Source: CAWATG01 sp963785035
Lineage (GTDB): Bacteria; Actinomycetota; Acidimicrobiia; IMCC26256; CAWATG01
Assembly (NCBI GenBank): GCA_963785035.1
Contig: CAWATG010000005.1
Coordinates: forward strand, 641,114-705,113
DNA: 64,000 bases
Reading direction: 5' to 3'
Position numbers and translations under genes: made by a program. The notes under the pieces were generated by a model. The model had not been told where the DNA came from, made no database searches, and saw nothing but the letters and a program-made list of their open reading frames with translations. Below, piece by piece: positions 35,732 through 44,790 of the stretch; positions within the stretch are counted from its first letter, which is position 1, and each line of letters starts with the position of its first letter.

Positions 35732-37633
35732 GTGGCGTACGCGGCCAAAGACATCACCGTCCTCAAAGGTCTCGAACCCGTTCGGGAGAGACCTGGCATG
35801 TACATCGGATCGACGGGTCCAACGGGTCTCCACCACCTCGTCTACGAGGTCGTCGACAATGCAGTCGATGAGGCGATGGCAGGATTTGCCAACAGGATCA
35901 CGGTCGAGCTCCGTGGTGACGGATCATGCACCGTCGTCGACAATGGTCGCGGCATTCCCGTTGACAACCATCCGGAGTACAAGAACAAATCTGCCGCCGA
36001 GGTAGTTCTCACCGTTCTCCACGCAGGTGGGAAATTCGGTGGCGATGGTTACAAGATCTCCGGAGGACTTCACGGGGTTGGCGTCTCGGTCGTCAACGCG
36101 TTGTCGACGCGCCTGGACCTGGAGATCCACCGCGATGGCGGCAAGTATGAGATGTCCTTCGCCAACGGCGGCCGTCCGCAAGGCAAGCTCGAGAAGACGG
36201 GGTCGTCGAAGAAGACGGGAACCACCGTTCGGTTCTGGCCGGATCCAACGATCTTCGAAGAAGTCGAATTCCGCGCTCAGACACTGATCGAGCGGTTGCG
36301 CGAGATGGCGTTCTTGAACAAGGGCCTCGAGATCGTTTTCACGGACTCGCGTGTCGAGCCGCCAGTTGAAACGACCTTCAAGTTCGCCGGAGGTATCTCG
36401 GACTTCGTCAAACACCTGAACGGTTCGAAGGAACCTTTGTTCAAACGTGTCATCGCGTTCGAGGAAGTTGGCGACACCGGTGAGATCGACGTCGCGATGC
36501 AGTGGAATACCGGGTACCACGAGGGGATCCACTCGTTCGCGAACAACATCGCGACCACCGAAGGCGGAATGCACGAAGAAGGCTTCAAGAAGGCCCTCAC
36601 GAACGCGATCAACAAGTACGCCCGTGCGAAAGGCACACTCAAGGAGAAGGACGCCAATTTCCTTGGGGAGGACATTCGCGAGGGATTGACGGCGATCCTC
36701 TCGGTGAAGCTCCGTAATCCGCAGTTCGAAGGACAGACCAAGACGAAGCTCGGGAACACCGAGATGCGTTCACTCGTGGAGAAATCCACGAACGAGAAGT
36801 TCGGCGACTGGCTCGAAGAGCATCCGACCGAAGCTCGCCAGATCGTCACGAAGGTCACGCAGGCTGCACACGCACGCGTTGCCGCGCGATCCGCTCGCGA
36901 CCTCACTCGACGTAAGTCACTGCTCGAAACAGCAGCGATGCCCGGAAAGCTTGCCGACTGCGCGTCGCGCGATCCAGAAGAAGCAGAACTGTTCATCGTC
37001 GAGGGTGATAGCGCTGGTGGGTCGGCAAAGCGCGCTCGCGATCCTCGGTTCCAGGCGATTCTGCCGATTCGCGGAAAGATTCTCAATGTCGAGCGAGCAC
37101 GGCTTGATCGCACGTTGAAGAACGAAGAGATCCACTCCCTCCTCACAGCGATCGGTGCTGGAGTCGCCGAGGAGTTTGATTCCGCCAAGGTCCGCTATCA
37201 CAAGGTCGTCCTCATGACGGACGCGGACGTCGATGGATCACACATCCGCACTTTGCTGCTGACGTTCTTCTACCGACAGCTCCCCGAGATGGTCAAGCAA
37301 GGGTTCATCTACATCGCGCAGCCACCGCTGTTCAGGGCAGACCTTGGAAAGGAACGGCACTACCTCAAGGATGAGGCGGCGCTTCGCCGCTTCGAGAGCG
37401 ATCACGAAAATCGTCGGATCGAGGTGAGCCGATTCAAAGGTCTCGGCGAGATGGATTGGCATGAGCTGGGTGAAACGACAATGTCACCCGAGACACGAAC
37501 GTTGCTCCGCGTCCGAGTCGAGGACGCGGCAATTGCAGATGAGGTGTTCTCGACGTTGATGGGGGACGTCGTCGAGACACGGCGATCCTTCATTCAGCAG
37601 AACGCGAAAGACGTCCGGTTCCTTGACTACTAG
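35732..37633 (+). CDS. gyrB: DNA gyrase subunit B
   Basis: A 633-residue GyrB, intact. GHKL ATPase (HLVYEVVDNAVDEAMAG, VDNGRGIPVD, GGKFGGDGYKISGGLHGVGVSVVNALS), transducer domain, and TOPRIM with EGDSAGGSAKRARDP, the PIRGKILNVE motif and LMTDADVDGSHIRTLLLTFFYR; the C-terminal GLGEMDWHELGETTM block is present. GTG start at 35732. The subunit supplies ATP-driven strand passage for negative supercoiling; gyrA follows after 62 bases. Confidence 0.97.
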   Translation: MAYAAKDITVLKGLEPVRERPGMYIGSTGPTGLHHLVYEVVDNAVDEAMAGFANRITVELRGDGSCTVVDNGRGIPVDNHPEYKNKSAAEVVLTVLHAGGKFGGDGYKISGGLHGVGVSVVNALSTRLDLEIHRDGGKYEMSFANGGRPQGKLEKTGSSKKTGTTVRFWPDPTIFEEVEFRAQTLIERLREMAFLNKGLEIVFTDSRVEPPVETTFKFAGGISDFVKHLNGSKEPLFKRVIAFEEVGDTGEIDVAMQWNTGYHEGIHSFANNIATTEGGMHEEGFKKALTNAINKYARAKGTLKEKDANFLGEDIREGLTAILSVKLRNPQFEGQTKTKLGNTEMRSLVEKSTNEKFGDWLEEHPTEARQIVTKVTQAAHARVAARSARDLTRRKSLLETAAMPGKLADCASRDPEEAELFIVEGDSAGGSAKRARDPRFQAILPIRGKILNVERARLDRTLKNEEIHSLLTAIGAGVAEEFDSAKVRYHKVVLMTDADVDGSHIRTLLLTFFYRQLPEMVKQGFIYIAQPPLFRADLGKERHYLKDEAALRRFESDHENRRIEVSRFKGLGEMDWHELGETTMSPETRTLLRVRVEDAAIADEVFSTLMGDVVETRRSFIQQNAKDVRFLDY

Positions 37634-37695
37634 ATCAAACGCAAGGCGCATCCAGATGACCTCCGTCAGAGTTCGAGGTGCGGAGGAGGTACGGG

Positions 37696-40176
37696 ATGCC
37701 TGACGACGGCTCGCAGCAAACCGTTGAAGACAACAGCAACGTGCACCCCATCGAGATCCAAGATGAGATGGAACGCTCCTTCTTGGATTACGCGATGTCG
37801 GTCATCACGTCGCGTGCATTGCCTGATGCCCGCGACGGACTGAAGCCTGTGCATCGGCGCATCCTCTACGGGATGTACGAGGGCGGTATGCGTCCCGATC
37901 GCAACCACCGCAAGTCTGCGTCAGCCGTCGGCGACGTGATGGGAAAGTTTCATCCGCACGGCGACCAGTCGATCTACGACGCCTTGGCACGAATGGCGCA
38001 AGACTTTTCGCTGCGGTATCCGCTGATTGATGGGCACGGCAACTTCGGCTCGCCCGACCCGAACGACCGACCGGCCGCCATGCGATACACCGAGGCCCGT
38101 CTCGCTCCTCTCGCGATGCAGATGCTCGGAGAGATCGACGAGGAGACCGTCAATTTTGTCGACACCTACGACGGCCAGAACCAGGAGCCGTCGGTGCTTC
38201 CGGCACGGTTTCCTAACCTCCTCGCCAACGGAGTCGGTGGCATCGCGGTCGGAATGGCGACGAATATTCCTCCGCACAACCTGACCGAGCTGATCCGTGC
38301 GACGACCCACCTGATTGACAACCCTGATGCGACACCCGATGACCTCATGCGTTTCGTCACGGGCCCGGACTTTCCGACCGGCGCGTTGATTCTCGGGCGA
38401 AGTGGAATTCAAGAGGCATATCGCACCGGGCGTGGGTCGATCCGCATGCGCGCAGTTGCCGAGGTCGACGAGGATCGCAAGGGCGGTCAACGAATCGTCG
38501 TGACCGAGGTGCCCTATCAGACGTCGGTCGAAGTCATTGGCCAAAAAACTGCCGAGCTTGTGAACGACCGCAAGATCGAAGGAATTCGCGACGTTCGTAA
38601 CGAGTCTTCCGGTGTTACGACTCGCCTCGTTATCGACCTGAAGCGCGACGCGAATGCACAGGTTGTGCTGAACCAGCTCTACAAGCACACACCGATGCAG
38701 ACGACCTTTCCCGTCCACATGCTCGCACTTGTCGATGGTGTCCCGCGACTTCTCAACTTGGTCCAGGCACTGCAGGTGTACATCGATCACCAGGTTGAGG
38801 TCGTCACCCGCCGCACGCAGTTCCGTTTGCGTAAGGCTCAGGATCGCGAGCACATCGTCTCAGGGTTGCTTCGAGCACTCGACATGCTCGACGAGATCAT
38901 CGCGTTGATTCGCGGATCTGCAGACGCAGATGCTGCCAGAACCGGGTTACGCGAAGAGCCGTTCTCGTTCAGCGAGATTCAGGCGAACCACATCCTCGAC
39001 ATGCCGCTGCGTCGCCTGACCGCTCTCGAACGGCAAAAGCTGCTCGATGAGCACGCGAAGCTGCTTGAGGAGATCGCTGAGCTCGAATCCATCCTCGCGA
39101 ACCCCGAGAAGCTCCGAACCGTCATCAAGGAAGAGCTCGAAGCGATCCGTGAGAAGTTCGGTGACGACCGCCGAACGGAGATCACGTTCGACTCAGGCGA
39201 TCTCGACATCCTCGATCTCATCGAAGACGAAGAAGTCGTCGTTGTCCTGTCGCATTCCGGTTATGTCAAGACCGTCGCTGTGGACGCGTTTCGTCGCCAG
39301 GGGCGCGGTGGACGCGGTGTGAAGGGTGGGAACCTTCGTGATGAGGACTACGTCGATCACCTTCTGATGACGACATCGCACTCGTACTTGCTCTTTTTCT
39401 CGACGCGTGGGCGTGTCTACCGTTTGCGGGCCCACGAGATCCCCATGAAGGAACGCACCGCACGCGGAACGGCGCTCGTCAATTTGATCGCGCTGGAGAA
39501 CGACGAACGTATCCAGGCCGTGATCGATACCAGAACCTACGAGGACGGCGCGTATCTGTTCTTCGCCACTCGCCAAGGCATTGTGAAGAAGACGAAGATG
39601 AGCGAGTACGACTCGTCGTTGCGTACGGGACTCAAGGCCATCAACCTTCGTGAAGACGACGAACTCGTCAAGGTCGTTCAGACCAACGGACACGACGACA
39701 TCTTCATGGTCTCGAAGATGGGAATGACAATTCGGTTTTCCGAAGACGATGTGCGGGCAATGGGCCGCGCAACCGCCGGTGTACGCGGCATGAAGCTCAA
39801 GAGCGTTCACGACGGTGTGGTGAGTTGTGATGTGGCGCGTGACGACCGGGTGATGTTGTTCGTGAGTTCGAGCGGATATGGCAAGCGCACCAAATTGGAT
39901 CGTTTCAACGCGCAGGGTCGCGGTGGCCAGGGTGTACGTGGCATGAGGCTCTCCGCATCGCGTGGTGAGGTTGTCGCAGCGTTTACCGTGGGTGTGGACG
40001 ACGAGATCCTGGTTTTCTCTTCTGCTGGAAACATCATCCGAATGGGAGCGATGGAGATCTCCTCTCAGGGGCGGGACGCCACCGGTGTTCGTGTCGCACG
40101 CCTCGGGGATGGCGAGTCGGTCGTGGCTGTGGCGCCGGTGCTCGAGGCAGAACCGGGCGACGGAGGGGACGCGTAG
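37696..40176 (+). CDS. gyrA: DNA gyrase subunit A
   Basis: An 826-residue GyrA, intact. GGAGGAGGT precedes the ATG at 37696. Breakage-reunion domain with VITSRALPDARDGLKPVHRRILY, KFHPHGDQSIYDALARMAQ, active-site Tyr in AAMRYTEARLA and VGMATNIPPHN; C-terminal beta-pinwheel with GyrA-box-like GRGGRGVKGG and repeated QGRGGQGVRGM. Residue 91 in the quinolone-binding region is Gln where E. coli has Ser83 and M. tuberculosis has Ala90. Confidence 0.97.
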   Translation: MPDDGSQQTVEDNSNVHPIEIQDEMERSFLDYAMSVITSRALPDARDGLKPVHRRILYGMYEGGMRPDRNHRKSASAVGDVMGKFHPHGDQSIYDALARMAQDFSLRYPLIDGHGNFGSPDPNDRPAAMRYTEARLAPLAMQMLGEIDEETVNFVDTYDGQNQEPSVLPARFPNLLANGVGGIAVGMATNIPPHNLTELIRATTHLIDNPDATPDDLMRFVTGPDFPTGALILGRSGIQEAYRTGRGSIRMRAVAEVDEDRKGGQRIVVTEVPYQTSVEVIGQKTAELVNDRKIEGIRDVRNESSGVTTRLVIDLKRDANAQVVLNQLYKHTPMQTTFPVHMLALVDGVPRLLNLVQALQVYIDHQVEVVTRRTQFRLRKAQDREHIVSGLLRALDMLDEIIALIRGSADADAARTGLREEPFSFSEIQANHILDMPLRRLTALERQKLLDEHAKLLEEIAELESILANPEKLRTVIKEELEAIREKFGDDRRTEITFDSGDLDILDLIEDEEVVVVLSHSGYVKTVAVDAFRRQGRGGRGVKGGNLRDEDYVDHLLMTTSHSYLLFFSTRGRVYRLRAHEIPMKERTARGTALVNLIALENDERIQAVIDTRTYEDGAYLFFATRQGIVKKTKMSEYDSSLRTGLKAINLREDDELVKVVQTNGHDDIFMVSKMGMTIRFSEDDVRAMGRATAGVRGMKLKSVHDGVVSCDVARDDRVMLFVSSSGYGKRTKLDRFNAQGRGGQGVRGMRLSASRGEVVAAFTVGVDDEILVFSSAGNIIRMGAMEISSQGRDATGVRVARLGDGESVVAVAPVLEAEPGDGGDA

Positions 40177-40180
40177 TGCC

Positions 40181-40636
40181 GTGAGCGTTGCCGTTGAGCC
40201 CATCAAGAATCGTCGAGCGCGTCGCCGCGCACGACAGGCCGTCAATCTTCCGGCTCATGACACCGGATCGGTCGAGCGTCGATACCGGCAACGGATCAAG
40301 CACATCGATCTTTGGTCGGTCTTGAAGGTTTCACTGTGCTTCTACATCGCCGCGTTTCTGGTTGCATTCGCTACCGCGGCTGCCTTATGGGTGATTGCGG
40401 CGGCCTTTGGTATTCTCGACTCGTTCGAGAATTTCATGGAGGACATGCTCTCAGCCGAGAACTACAACGTGATCGGTCCGCAGGTCGCGCTGGGAGCAAT
40501 CTTGATCGGGCTGGTGCTCGTGGCGTTGATGACGGTCTCGACGGTCATTGCAGCGGCGTTCTACAACCTCTTCGCTGAACTTCTCGATGGTGTCGAAGTA
40601 GTTGTTGTGGAAGACGAGCTCACCCGATCCCGCTAG
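40181..40636 (+). CDS. DUF3566 membrane protein
   Basis: A 151-residue protein, GTG start four bases after gyrA. An Arg-rich cytoplasmic N-terminus (NRRARRRARQAVNLP) is followed by IKHIDLWSVLKVSLCFYIAAFLVAFATAAALWVIAAAFG, a DUF3566 hallmark, and a second helix (ALGAILIGLVLVALMTVSTVIAAAFYNLFAELLDGVEV). The family sits immediately after gyrA throughout actinobacteria (Rv0007). Function unresolved; in Corynebacterineae the neighbouring proteins affect cell shape. Confidence 0.9.
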   Translation: MSVAVEPIKNRRARRRARQAVNLPAHDTGSVERRYRQRIKHIDLWSVLKVSLCFYIAAFLVAFATAAALWVIAAAFGILDSFENFMEDMLSAENYNVIGPQVALGAILIGLVLVALMTVSTVIAAAFYNLFAELLDGVEVVVVEDELTRSR

Positions 40637-40676
40637 GGAGTAGGTTGCTCGCTGCTACGCTCGTGCGCCTCTTCGC

Positions 40677-40750
<74 letters not shown>

Positions 40751-40831
40751 CTCCCCGCGTTTCTCGAATCTGCTGGTGGTCTCGGAACGCGGAATGGCAG
40801 AAGCCGTCGTTGCACCCTACGCTCTGGTCTC

Positions 40832-40981
40832 GTGCGGACACTTCGACGGACTCTTCGGCGGACGATCCTGGTGGCATTGGTGGCCGGCGCGCTTGCTGCG
40901 GCTGCACGTTTGCTCGGCAAGGGCGGGGTCCCACCGACGCGGGGTGGATGGCGCGAACTGAAAGGGCCGGAATTCCGTTGA
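40832..40981 (+). CDS. 49-residue single-helix membrane peptide
   Basis: A short frame with a GTG start: an Arg-rich N-terminus (VRTLRRTLRRT), one transmembrane helix (ILVALVAGALAAAARLLG) and a polar tail GGWRELKGPEFR. The stop overlaps the TTG start of the next gene (TTGA), so translation is probably coupled. No obvious ribosome-binding site of its own. Peptides with a similar GGWREL-PEFR tail seem familiar to me from other actinobacterial genomes, but I cannot name a family. Confidence 0.5.
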   Translation: MRTLRRTLRRTILVALVAGALAAAARLLGKGGVPPTRGGWRELKGPEFR

Positions 40982-41997
40982 CCGCTGTTCTCGTCGTGGG
41001 AGCTGGCGCCGTTGGCTCCCAGGCAGCTCGACAGCTCGCGGAAACGACTGGCGTTGGACGAGTCCTTCTCGCTGATACCGACCGAGCCCAGGCACACCGT
41101 GTTGCTTCGTCGATTGGTCGTCGTGCCGGCGTCGTCGATTGGTCGTCGTCAAAGGGACTCAAGGCGGTCATTCGCGATAATCCGGTTGTGGCCGTCGCGT
41201 GTGCGGTCCCTGCAGGCGTGGAACTACCCATCATGCGCGACGCGCTCGCTGCGGGAATCCCCGTCGTTTCGAGCGTCGACGATCACGAATCGATTCGAGT
41301 CGTATTGGGCGAGCTCGACGGTCCGGCTCATGATGCGGGCGTCAGTCTGGTTGTCGGCTGTGGCCTGGCACCCGGCCTTTCGGATCTCCTTGCTCGACAT
41401 GCGTCGACAATCTTCGATGAGGTCGTCGAAATCCACGTAGCCCGTACCGGCATCGCTGGACCAGCGTCTGAGGTCTCGGTTCGCCGGGCGATGCGGGATC
41501 GCGCGCTTGAGTGGCACGATGGCGTCTGGCGCGACACGCAACACCGCGTCGGACACGAGCTGGTCTGGTTCCCAGATCCCGTCGGTGCGTGCGAATGTGA
41601 TCGTGTTGCCGGTGGCGTCTGGTGCCTCGCTGAGGCATTTCCCGGTTCGTCCCTCATCACGCAACGATGGGCTGCGCCGCCGTCGCGCCGGTTGAGCATC
41701 CTGCGGCGCCCGCCTGACACCCTGACCTGGGGTGCAGCCCGCGTGGAGGTAACGGGCACGAGCGGTGGGGTCAGCAACTCTGTGGTCTACGGCGTCATTG
41801 AACGCACTGCTATCGCTGCGGGTACAACCCTTGCGTTGGCAGCGCTGTCGGTTGCGGGCGTGCTCCCGGGAATTTCGGATCTCCTGCCAGTAGGTGTTCA
41901 CGGTCTTGCCTCGACAAGCGACGCGGTCGCATTCCTTGGCGAGCTAGCCCGGCGTGGTGTCAAGGCAGCGGTGTTCGAGGGGGTTCCCGTCGGCTGA
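40978..41997 (+). CDS. Saccharopine dehydrogenase-like NAD(P)-binding protein
   Basis: A 339-residue oxidoreductase-like protein. Rossmann motif VLVVGAGAVGSQAARQLAETTG at the very start, then DTDRAQAHRVASSIGRRAG and VVGCGLAPGLSDLLARHA, a pattern shared with saccharopine dehydrogenase-like and homospermidine-synthase-like proteins. TTG at 40978 puts the Rossmann motif at residue 5; an ATG at 40948 would add ten residues inside the preceding peptide gene. Substrate unknown. It lies between tRNA-Ile and tRNA-Ala, which are normally adjacent. Confidence 0.78.
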   Translation: MTAVLVVGAGAVGSQAARQLAETTGVGRVLLADTDRAQAHRVASSIGRRAGVVDWSSSKGLKAVIRDNPVVAVACAVPAGVELPIMRDALAAGIPVVSSVDDHESIRVVLGELDGPAHDAGVSLVVGCGLAPGLSDLLARHASTIFDEVVEIHVARTGIAGPASEVSVRRAMRDRALEWHDGVWRDTQHRVGHELVWFPDPVGACECDRVAGGVWCLAEAFPGSSLITQRWAAPPSRRLSILRRPPDTLTWGAARVEVTGTSGGVSNSVVYGVIERTAIAAGTTLALAALSVAGVLPGISDLLPVGVHGLASTSDAVAFLGELARRGVKAAVFEGVPVG

Positions 41998-42069
41998 GAC
42001 GACGGTGTTGTACAACGCTGCGTTGAACTTCCGTTCGCAGCCGCTTCGCCCACTACGCTTGGGTGCCTC

Positions 42070-42134
42070 GGGGACGTAGCTCAGTTGGCTAGAGCACCTG
42101 CTTTGCAAGCAGGAAGTCGTGGGTTCGAGTCTCG
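42070..42134 (+). tRNA. alaT: tRNA-Ala (TGC) missing its 3' end
   Basis: GGGGACG acceptor strand, normal D-arm, anticodon stem CCTGC/GCAGG with loop TTTGCAA (anticodon TGC) and the 5' half of the T-arm GTGGG TTCGAGT. After that the expected CCCAC and CGTCCCC are absent; the sequence is transposase DNA instead. The last ~15-18 nt are lost, so this copy cannot fold or be charged. Confidence 0.85.
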
Positions 42135-42790
42135 AAGCCGCAGCGGCCGTTTCGGAACTGGGCGGTGAAGATGCAGCCGTTGTCGGTCAGCATCGAGGCT
42201 GGTAGCCCGAAACGTCCTGCACCCTGGTAGAACGCGGCGACCACGTCGGCTGCGGTTGCCACTGGGACCACGACAGCGGCGGTGACCATCCGGGAGTAGT
42301 CGTCCACGAAGTCGAGGATCTCCACCCCGGTCCCATCAGCGAGCGACCAGTGGGTCATGTCGGCTTGCCAGGTCTCGTTGGGTAGCTGGGCCTCGAATCG
42401 CTGCCAGGACTGGCGGGGTCGTTTCTGGGGTTGGGGGGCGACGAACCCGCGTCGTACCAGCGCCCGGTGGATCGTCGAGCGGGCGGGAACTGAGCCGTGA
42501 CGGCGCAGGTGGTATTGGATCGTGAGTGGTCCGGCGTCGAAGCCGTCGTCGGACAGCTGTTTGCGTAGCAGCACGATCTCGTTTTCGAGTTTCGCGTCGA
42601 GTTGGGTCGGTCGGTGCTGCGGCGCTTTCGATTTCGGGACCAGCGCCTCGTAGCCGCCGGTCCGGAACAGGGCGACCTGTTTGGCTACCCACGACTTCGA
42701 CATGTCCAGCGACGAGGCCACCGACCGCAGAGACCGGCCCTCGATAACTACAGCGTCGACGGCATAACGGGAACGATCCATGGACACCAC
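42135..42790 (-). pseudogene. IS481-type transposase, 3' truncated
   Basis: About 215 residues of an IS481-family transposase: N-terminal helix-turn-helix (RSLRSVASSLDMSKSWVAKQV), the linker region with VRRGFVAPQPQKRPRQSW, and the start of the DDE catalytic core with the first Asp in WQADMTHW and the second in MLTDNGCIFT. The third catalytic residue (Glu) and the rest are missing: just after RNGRCGFE the frame runs into the antisense strand of tRNA-Ala. Transposase and tRNA share TTCGAG at the junction. It cannot be active. Confidence 0.88.
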
Positions 42791-42851
42791 CTGAGCAGGT
42801 GTCCACGATGTCCTGAGACATGGTGTCCACTATCTTGTGGAACCGGACACC
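42782..42851. repeat. Four copies of a GGTGTCC/GGACACC heptamer at the IS 5' end
   Basis: GGACACC at 42782-42788 and 42845-42851, GGTGTCC at 42798-42804 and 42822-42828, forming two inverted pairs around the transposase start. Possibly the transposon end and transposase-binding sites; no matching other end is visible. Confidence 0.5.
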
Positions 42852-42991
42852 ATCGTCTCCACCATCGGCAGGCGCTGAGGGTTTCTGCTCAGCAGCGCTT
42901 CCAGGCCGAGCCGCGCGCTCGCGAGGTGGGCCGTGACCTGGGCAGATGACTGCCTAGGGGTAGGAATAGGGCCCTCTCCTACACTTTTAGA

Positions 42992-44515
42992 GTGGCCACG
43001 GAGGAGACGATCGGCGGGGGTAGCTCGCCGCCGGTGGACGCTGATCCTGCGCCGCGTTCGCTGATCAGGTGGCGACGGCCGCTCGGGCGGCTTTTCCACC
43101 TTGCGCTCCTACCGCCGGCTCTTGGCCTTCTGTGGGCGCAGACTGTTCCTGTGTGGTCGCAGACTTATGACTTCGCCCTCCTCCTCTGGTCGGGGTCGGT
43201 GGTGTTGCTCTTTCTCGGCGCGGTTGTGTGGGGCCTGCGCCTCGTTGCCTACGCATTCACCAAGTACCGCGGACGTGCTGAGGGACGAGCGCGCTGGTTC
43301 CTCGTTGCGCCCGCCGCCGGAGCTCTCGTCGTGTTTGCAGGATCGCTGGTTTCCTTCGATGGAGGGCCATCAGGGGATCGGCTGGAAGCGGTGAGTCTTG
43401 ACGACGGTCGTCGGTTGTGGTCTAGAGCCGTGGAATTCGGCGAGTCCATATACGAGTTTGGTCCGAGTCGCGGTACGGCCAATGGTCTCTTCGTATTCGC
43501 GGACGGCGACGGACGCCTCCGCGCCTTGAAGGGCAAGTCGGGCGAGGAGGTCTGGGCGAGCCGGAGGATCGTAGGGAAGAACGACAGTGTCCATGTCTCT
43601 GCTGAGGTGATCATGCTGGGCGGACGGACGGGCCACCTCGTCGGGGTGGATGTCAGGACGGGGGAAGTTGCGTGGCGGCAATCGGCACCTCGTTTGGCGT
43701 TCAACACGCAGGAGGACCTTTACGCTGCTGGCGACCGGGCCTATTTGTGGACGCGCAGCGGCGAGCTGCTGGCGTTGTCGCCCGGTAGCGGATCGATCCT
43801 GTGGGCGGTATCACTTCCGCGGGGCCCGCACATGCGAAGCGACGGGGCGCCGAATGGCGTCGTGGAGGGCGTTTCTCGAGGCCCGATTGCCGCGGGGGAG
43901 TTCGTATTGGTACAGGACGCCTTCGGAACGGTCCGAGCGTTTGACTCTGCGACGGGAACACTCCGAACAACCGTGCAAGCAGGTGTGTCCCCCGGGGGAC
44001 TCGTGGGCTTTGTGGGCGCCTTTGGACCTGTCGTCGCTGTCATCAAATTGCAGACTGTCGTGGAACGCTCGGAGTCGGAGCGAACCGATGCTCGCGGGAC
44101 GGTCATGCTGATCGAGGCTGTCAATGGCGTCGAGCGGTGGCGGGTCGCGGCGCCGGCGTTCTTGGGAAATCCGGCGGGTGATGAGCGTGTAGTGGCCATG
44201 CTGCCAGCCGAACAATCGTCTGACTCTCCGTACGATGAAGATCGGAAGCGGCGTTTGGAGGTTCGCGCTACCAACACCGGGAAACGGTTGTGGAGTGCAA
44301 CGACAACTGCTTGCTGTGCGCTGACGCTGACGCGGCACCTGGTGCTCGTTGAGAATGGTTCGGTGAAGATCGAAGCGTTTCGAATATCAGATGGGCAAAG
44401 CCGTTGGGTGACGCACAGATCTCTGCCTTGGGGTTGGACACACACAGCCACGAGCGAGCTGTTCGAAGTCGGCGGCGTAGTGATATCGGCCACCTCCCGG
44501 GAGGAGCCCTCATAG
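42992..44515 (+). CDS. Membrane-anchored PQQ-type beta-propeller protein
   Basis: A 507-residue protein with GTG start. Three N-terminal transmembrane helices (about 33-52, 60-86 and 107-126) put the C-terminal domain outside the cell. That domain has repeated blades of the PQQ/outer-membrane-assembly type: DGRRLWSRAVEF, SGEEVWASRRI, TGEVAWRQSAP, SGSILWAVSLP, TGTLRTTVQAG, GVERWRVAAPA, TGKRLWSATTT and DGQSRWVTHRS. No catalytic residues or enzyme motif identify an activity; such propellers often act as binding scaffolds. Intact frame. It lies in the accessory stretch between the IS remnant and an RHS scrap. Confidence 0.75.
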   Translation: MATEETIGGGSSPPVDADPAPRSLIRWRRPLGRLFHLALLPPALGLLWAQTVPVWSQTYDFALLLWSGSVVLLFLGAVVWGLRLVAYAFTKYRGRAEGRARWFLVAPAAGALVVFAGSLVSFDGGPSGDRLEAVSLDDGRRLWSRAVEFGESIYEFGPSRGTANGLFVFADGDGRLRALKGKSGEEVWASRRIVGKNDSVHVSAEVIMLGGRTGHLVGVDVRTGEVAWRQSAPRLAFNTQEDLYAAGDRAYLWTRSGELLALSPGSGSILWAVSLPRGPHMRSDGAPNGVVEGVSRGPIAAGEFVLVQDAFGTVRAFDSATGTLRTTVQAGVSPGGLVGFVGAFGPVVAVIKLQTVVERSESERTDARGTVMLIEAVNGVERWRVAAPAFLGNPAGDERVVAMLPAEQSSDSPYDEDRKRRLEVRATNTGKRLWSATTTACCALTLTRHLVLVENGSVKIEAFRISDGQSRWVTHRSLPWGWTHTATSELFEVGGVVISATSREEPS

Positions 44516-44551
44516 GTGGCCGATACTTTTCTTGGTGGTGGGTGCTAGCGG

Positions 44552-44790
44552 GTGGTCCTGGTACGTAAGGTGACGGACCTCGTCGCGAACACGGTCACTG
44601 AGAATGTGGCGTATGGCTATGCGGGTTCTGGCGATAGTCCCGCATATTCGAAGAGCGTCACGACCGGTGTGGTCAGAACATATTTTGGTGACGTTATCTA
44701 TACGGGCACCATCGCGTCACGGCCGATTGGCAATGCGCATGGCGACACGGTCGGTGTGACTGCTGTGAACGGGACGTTCGCGGCGAGCCC
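44552..44790 (+). pseudogene. RHS/YD-repeat protein fragment
   Basis: About 79 codons resembling the last part of an RHS repeat-associated core: NVAYGYAGSGDSPAYSKS, TTGVVRTYFGDVIYTG and NAHGDTVGVTAVNGTF, the pattern of the shell-closing plug region. No RHS gene body precedes it and no toxin domain follows; the frame then runs on into unrelated sequence. I read it as a leftover of a larger polymorphic-toxin-like gene. Confidence 0.6.

Noticed and set aside
42089..42134. Transposase reading frame continuing through the tRNA-Ala gene
   Set aside because: The last ~15 codons are simply the antisense of the tRNA; transposase similarity stops at the junction.
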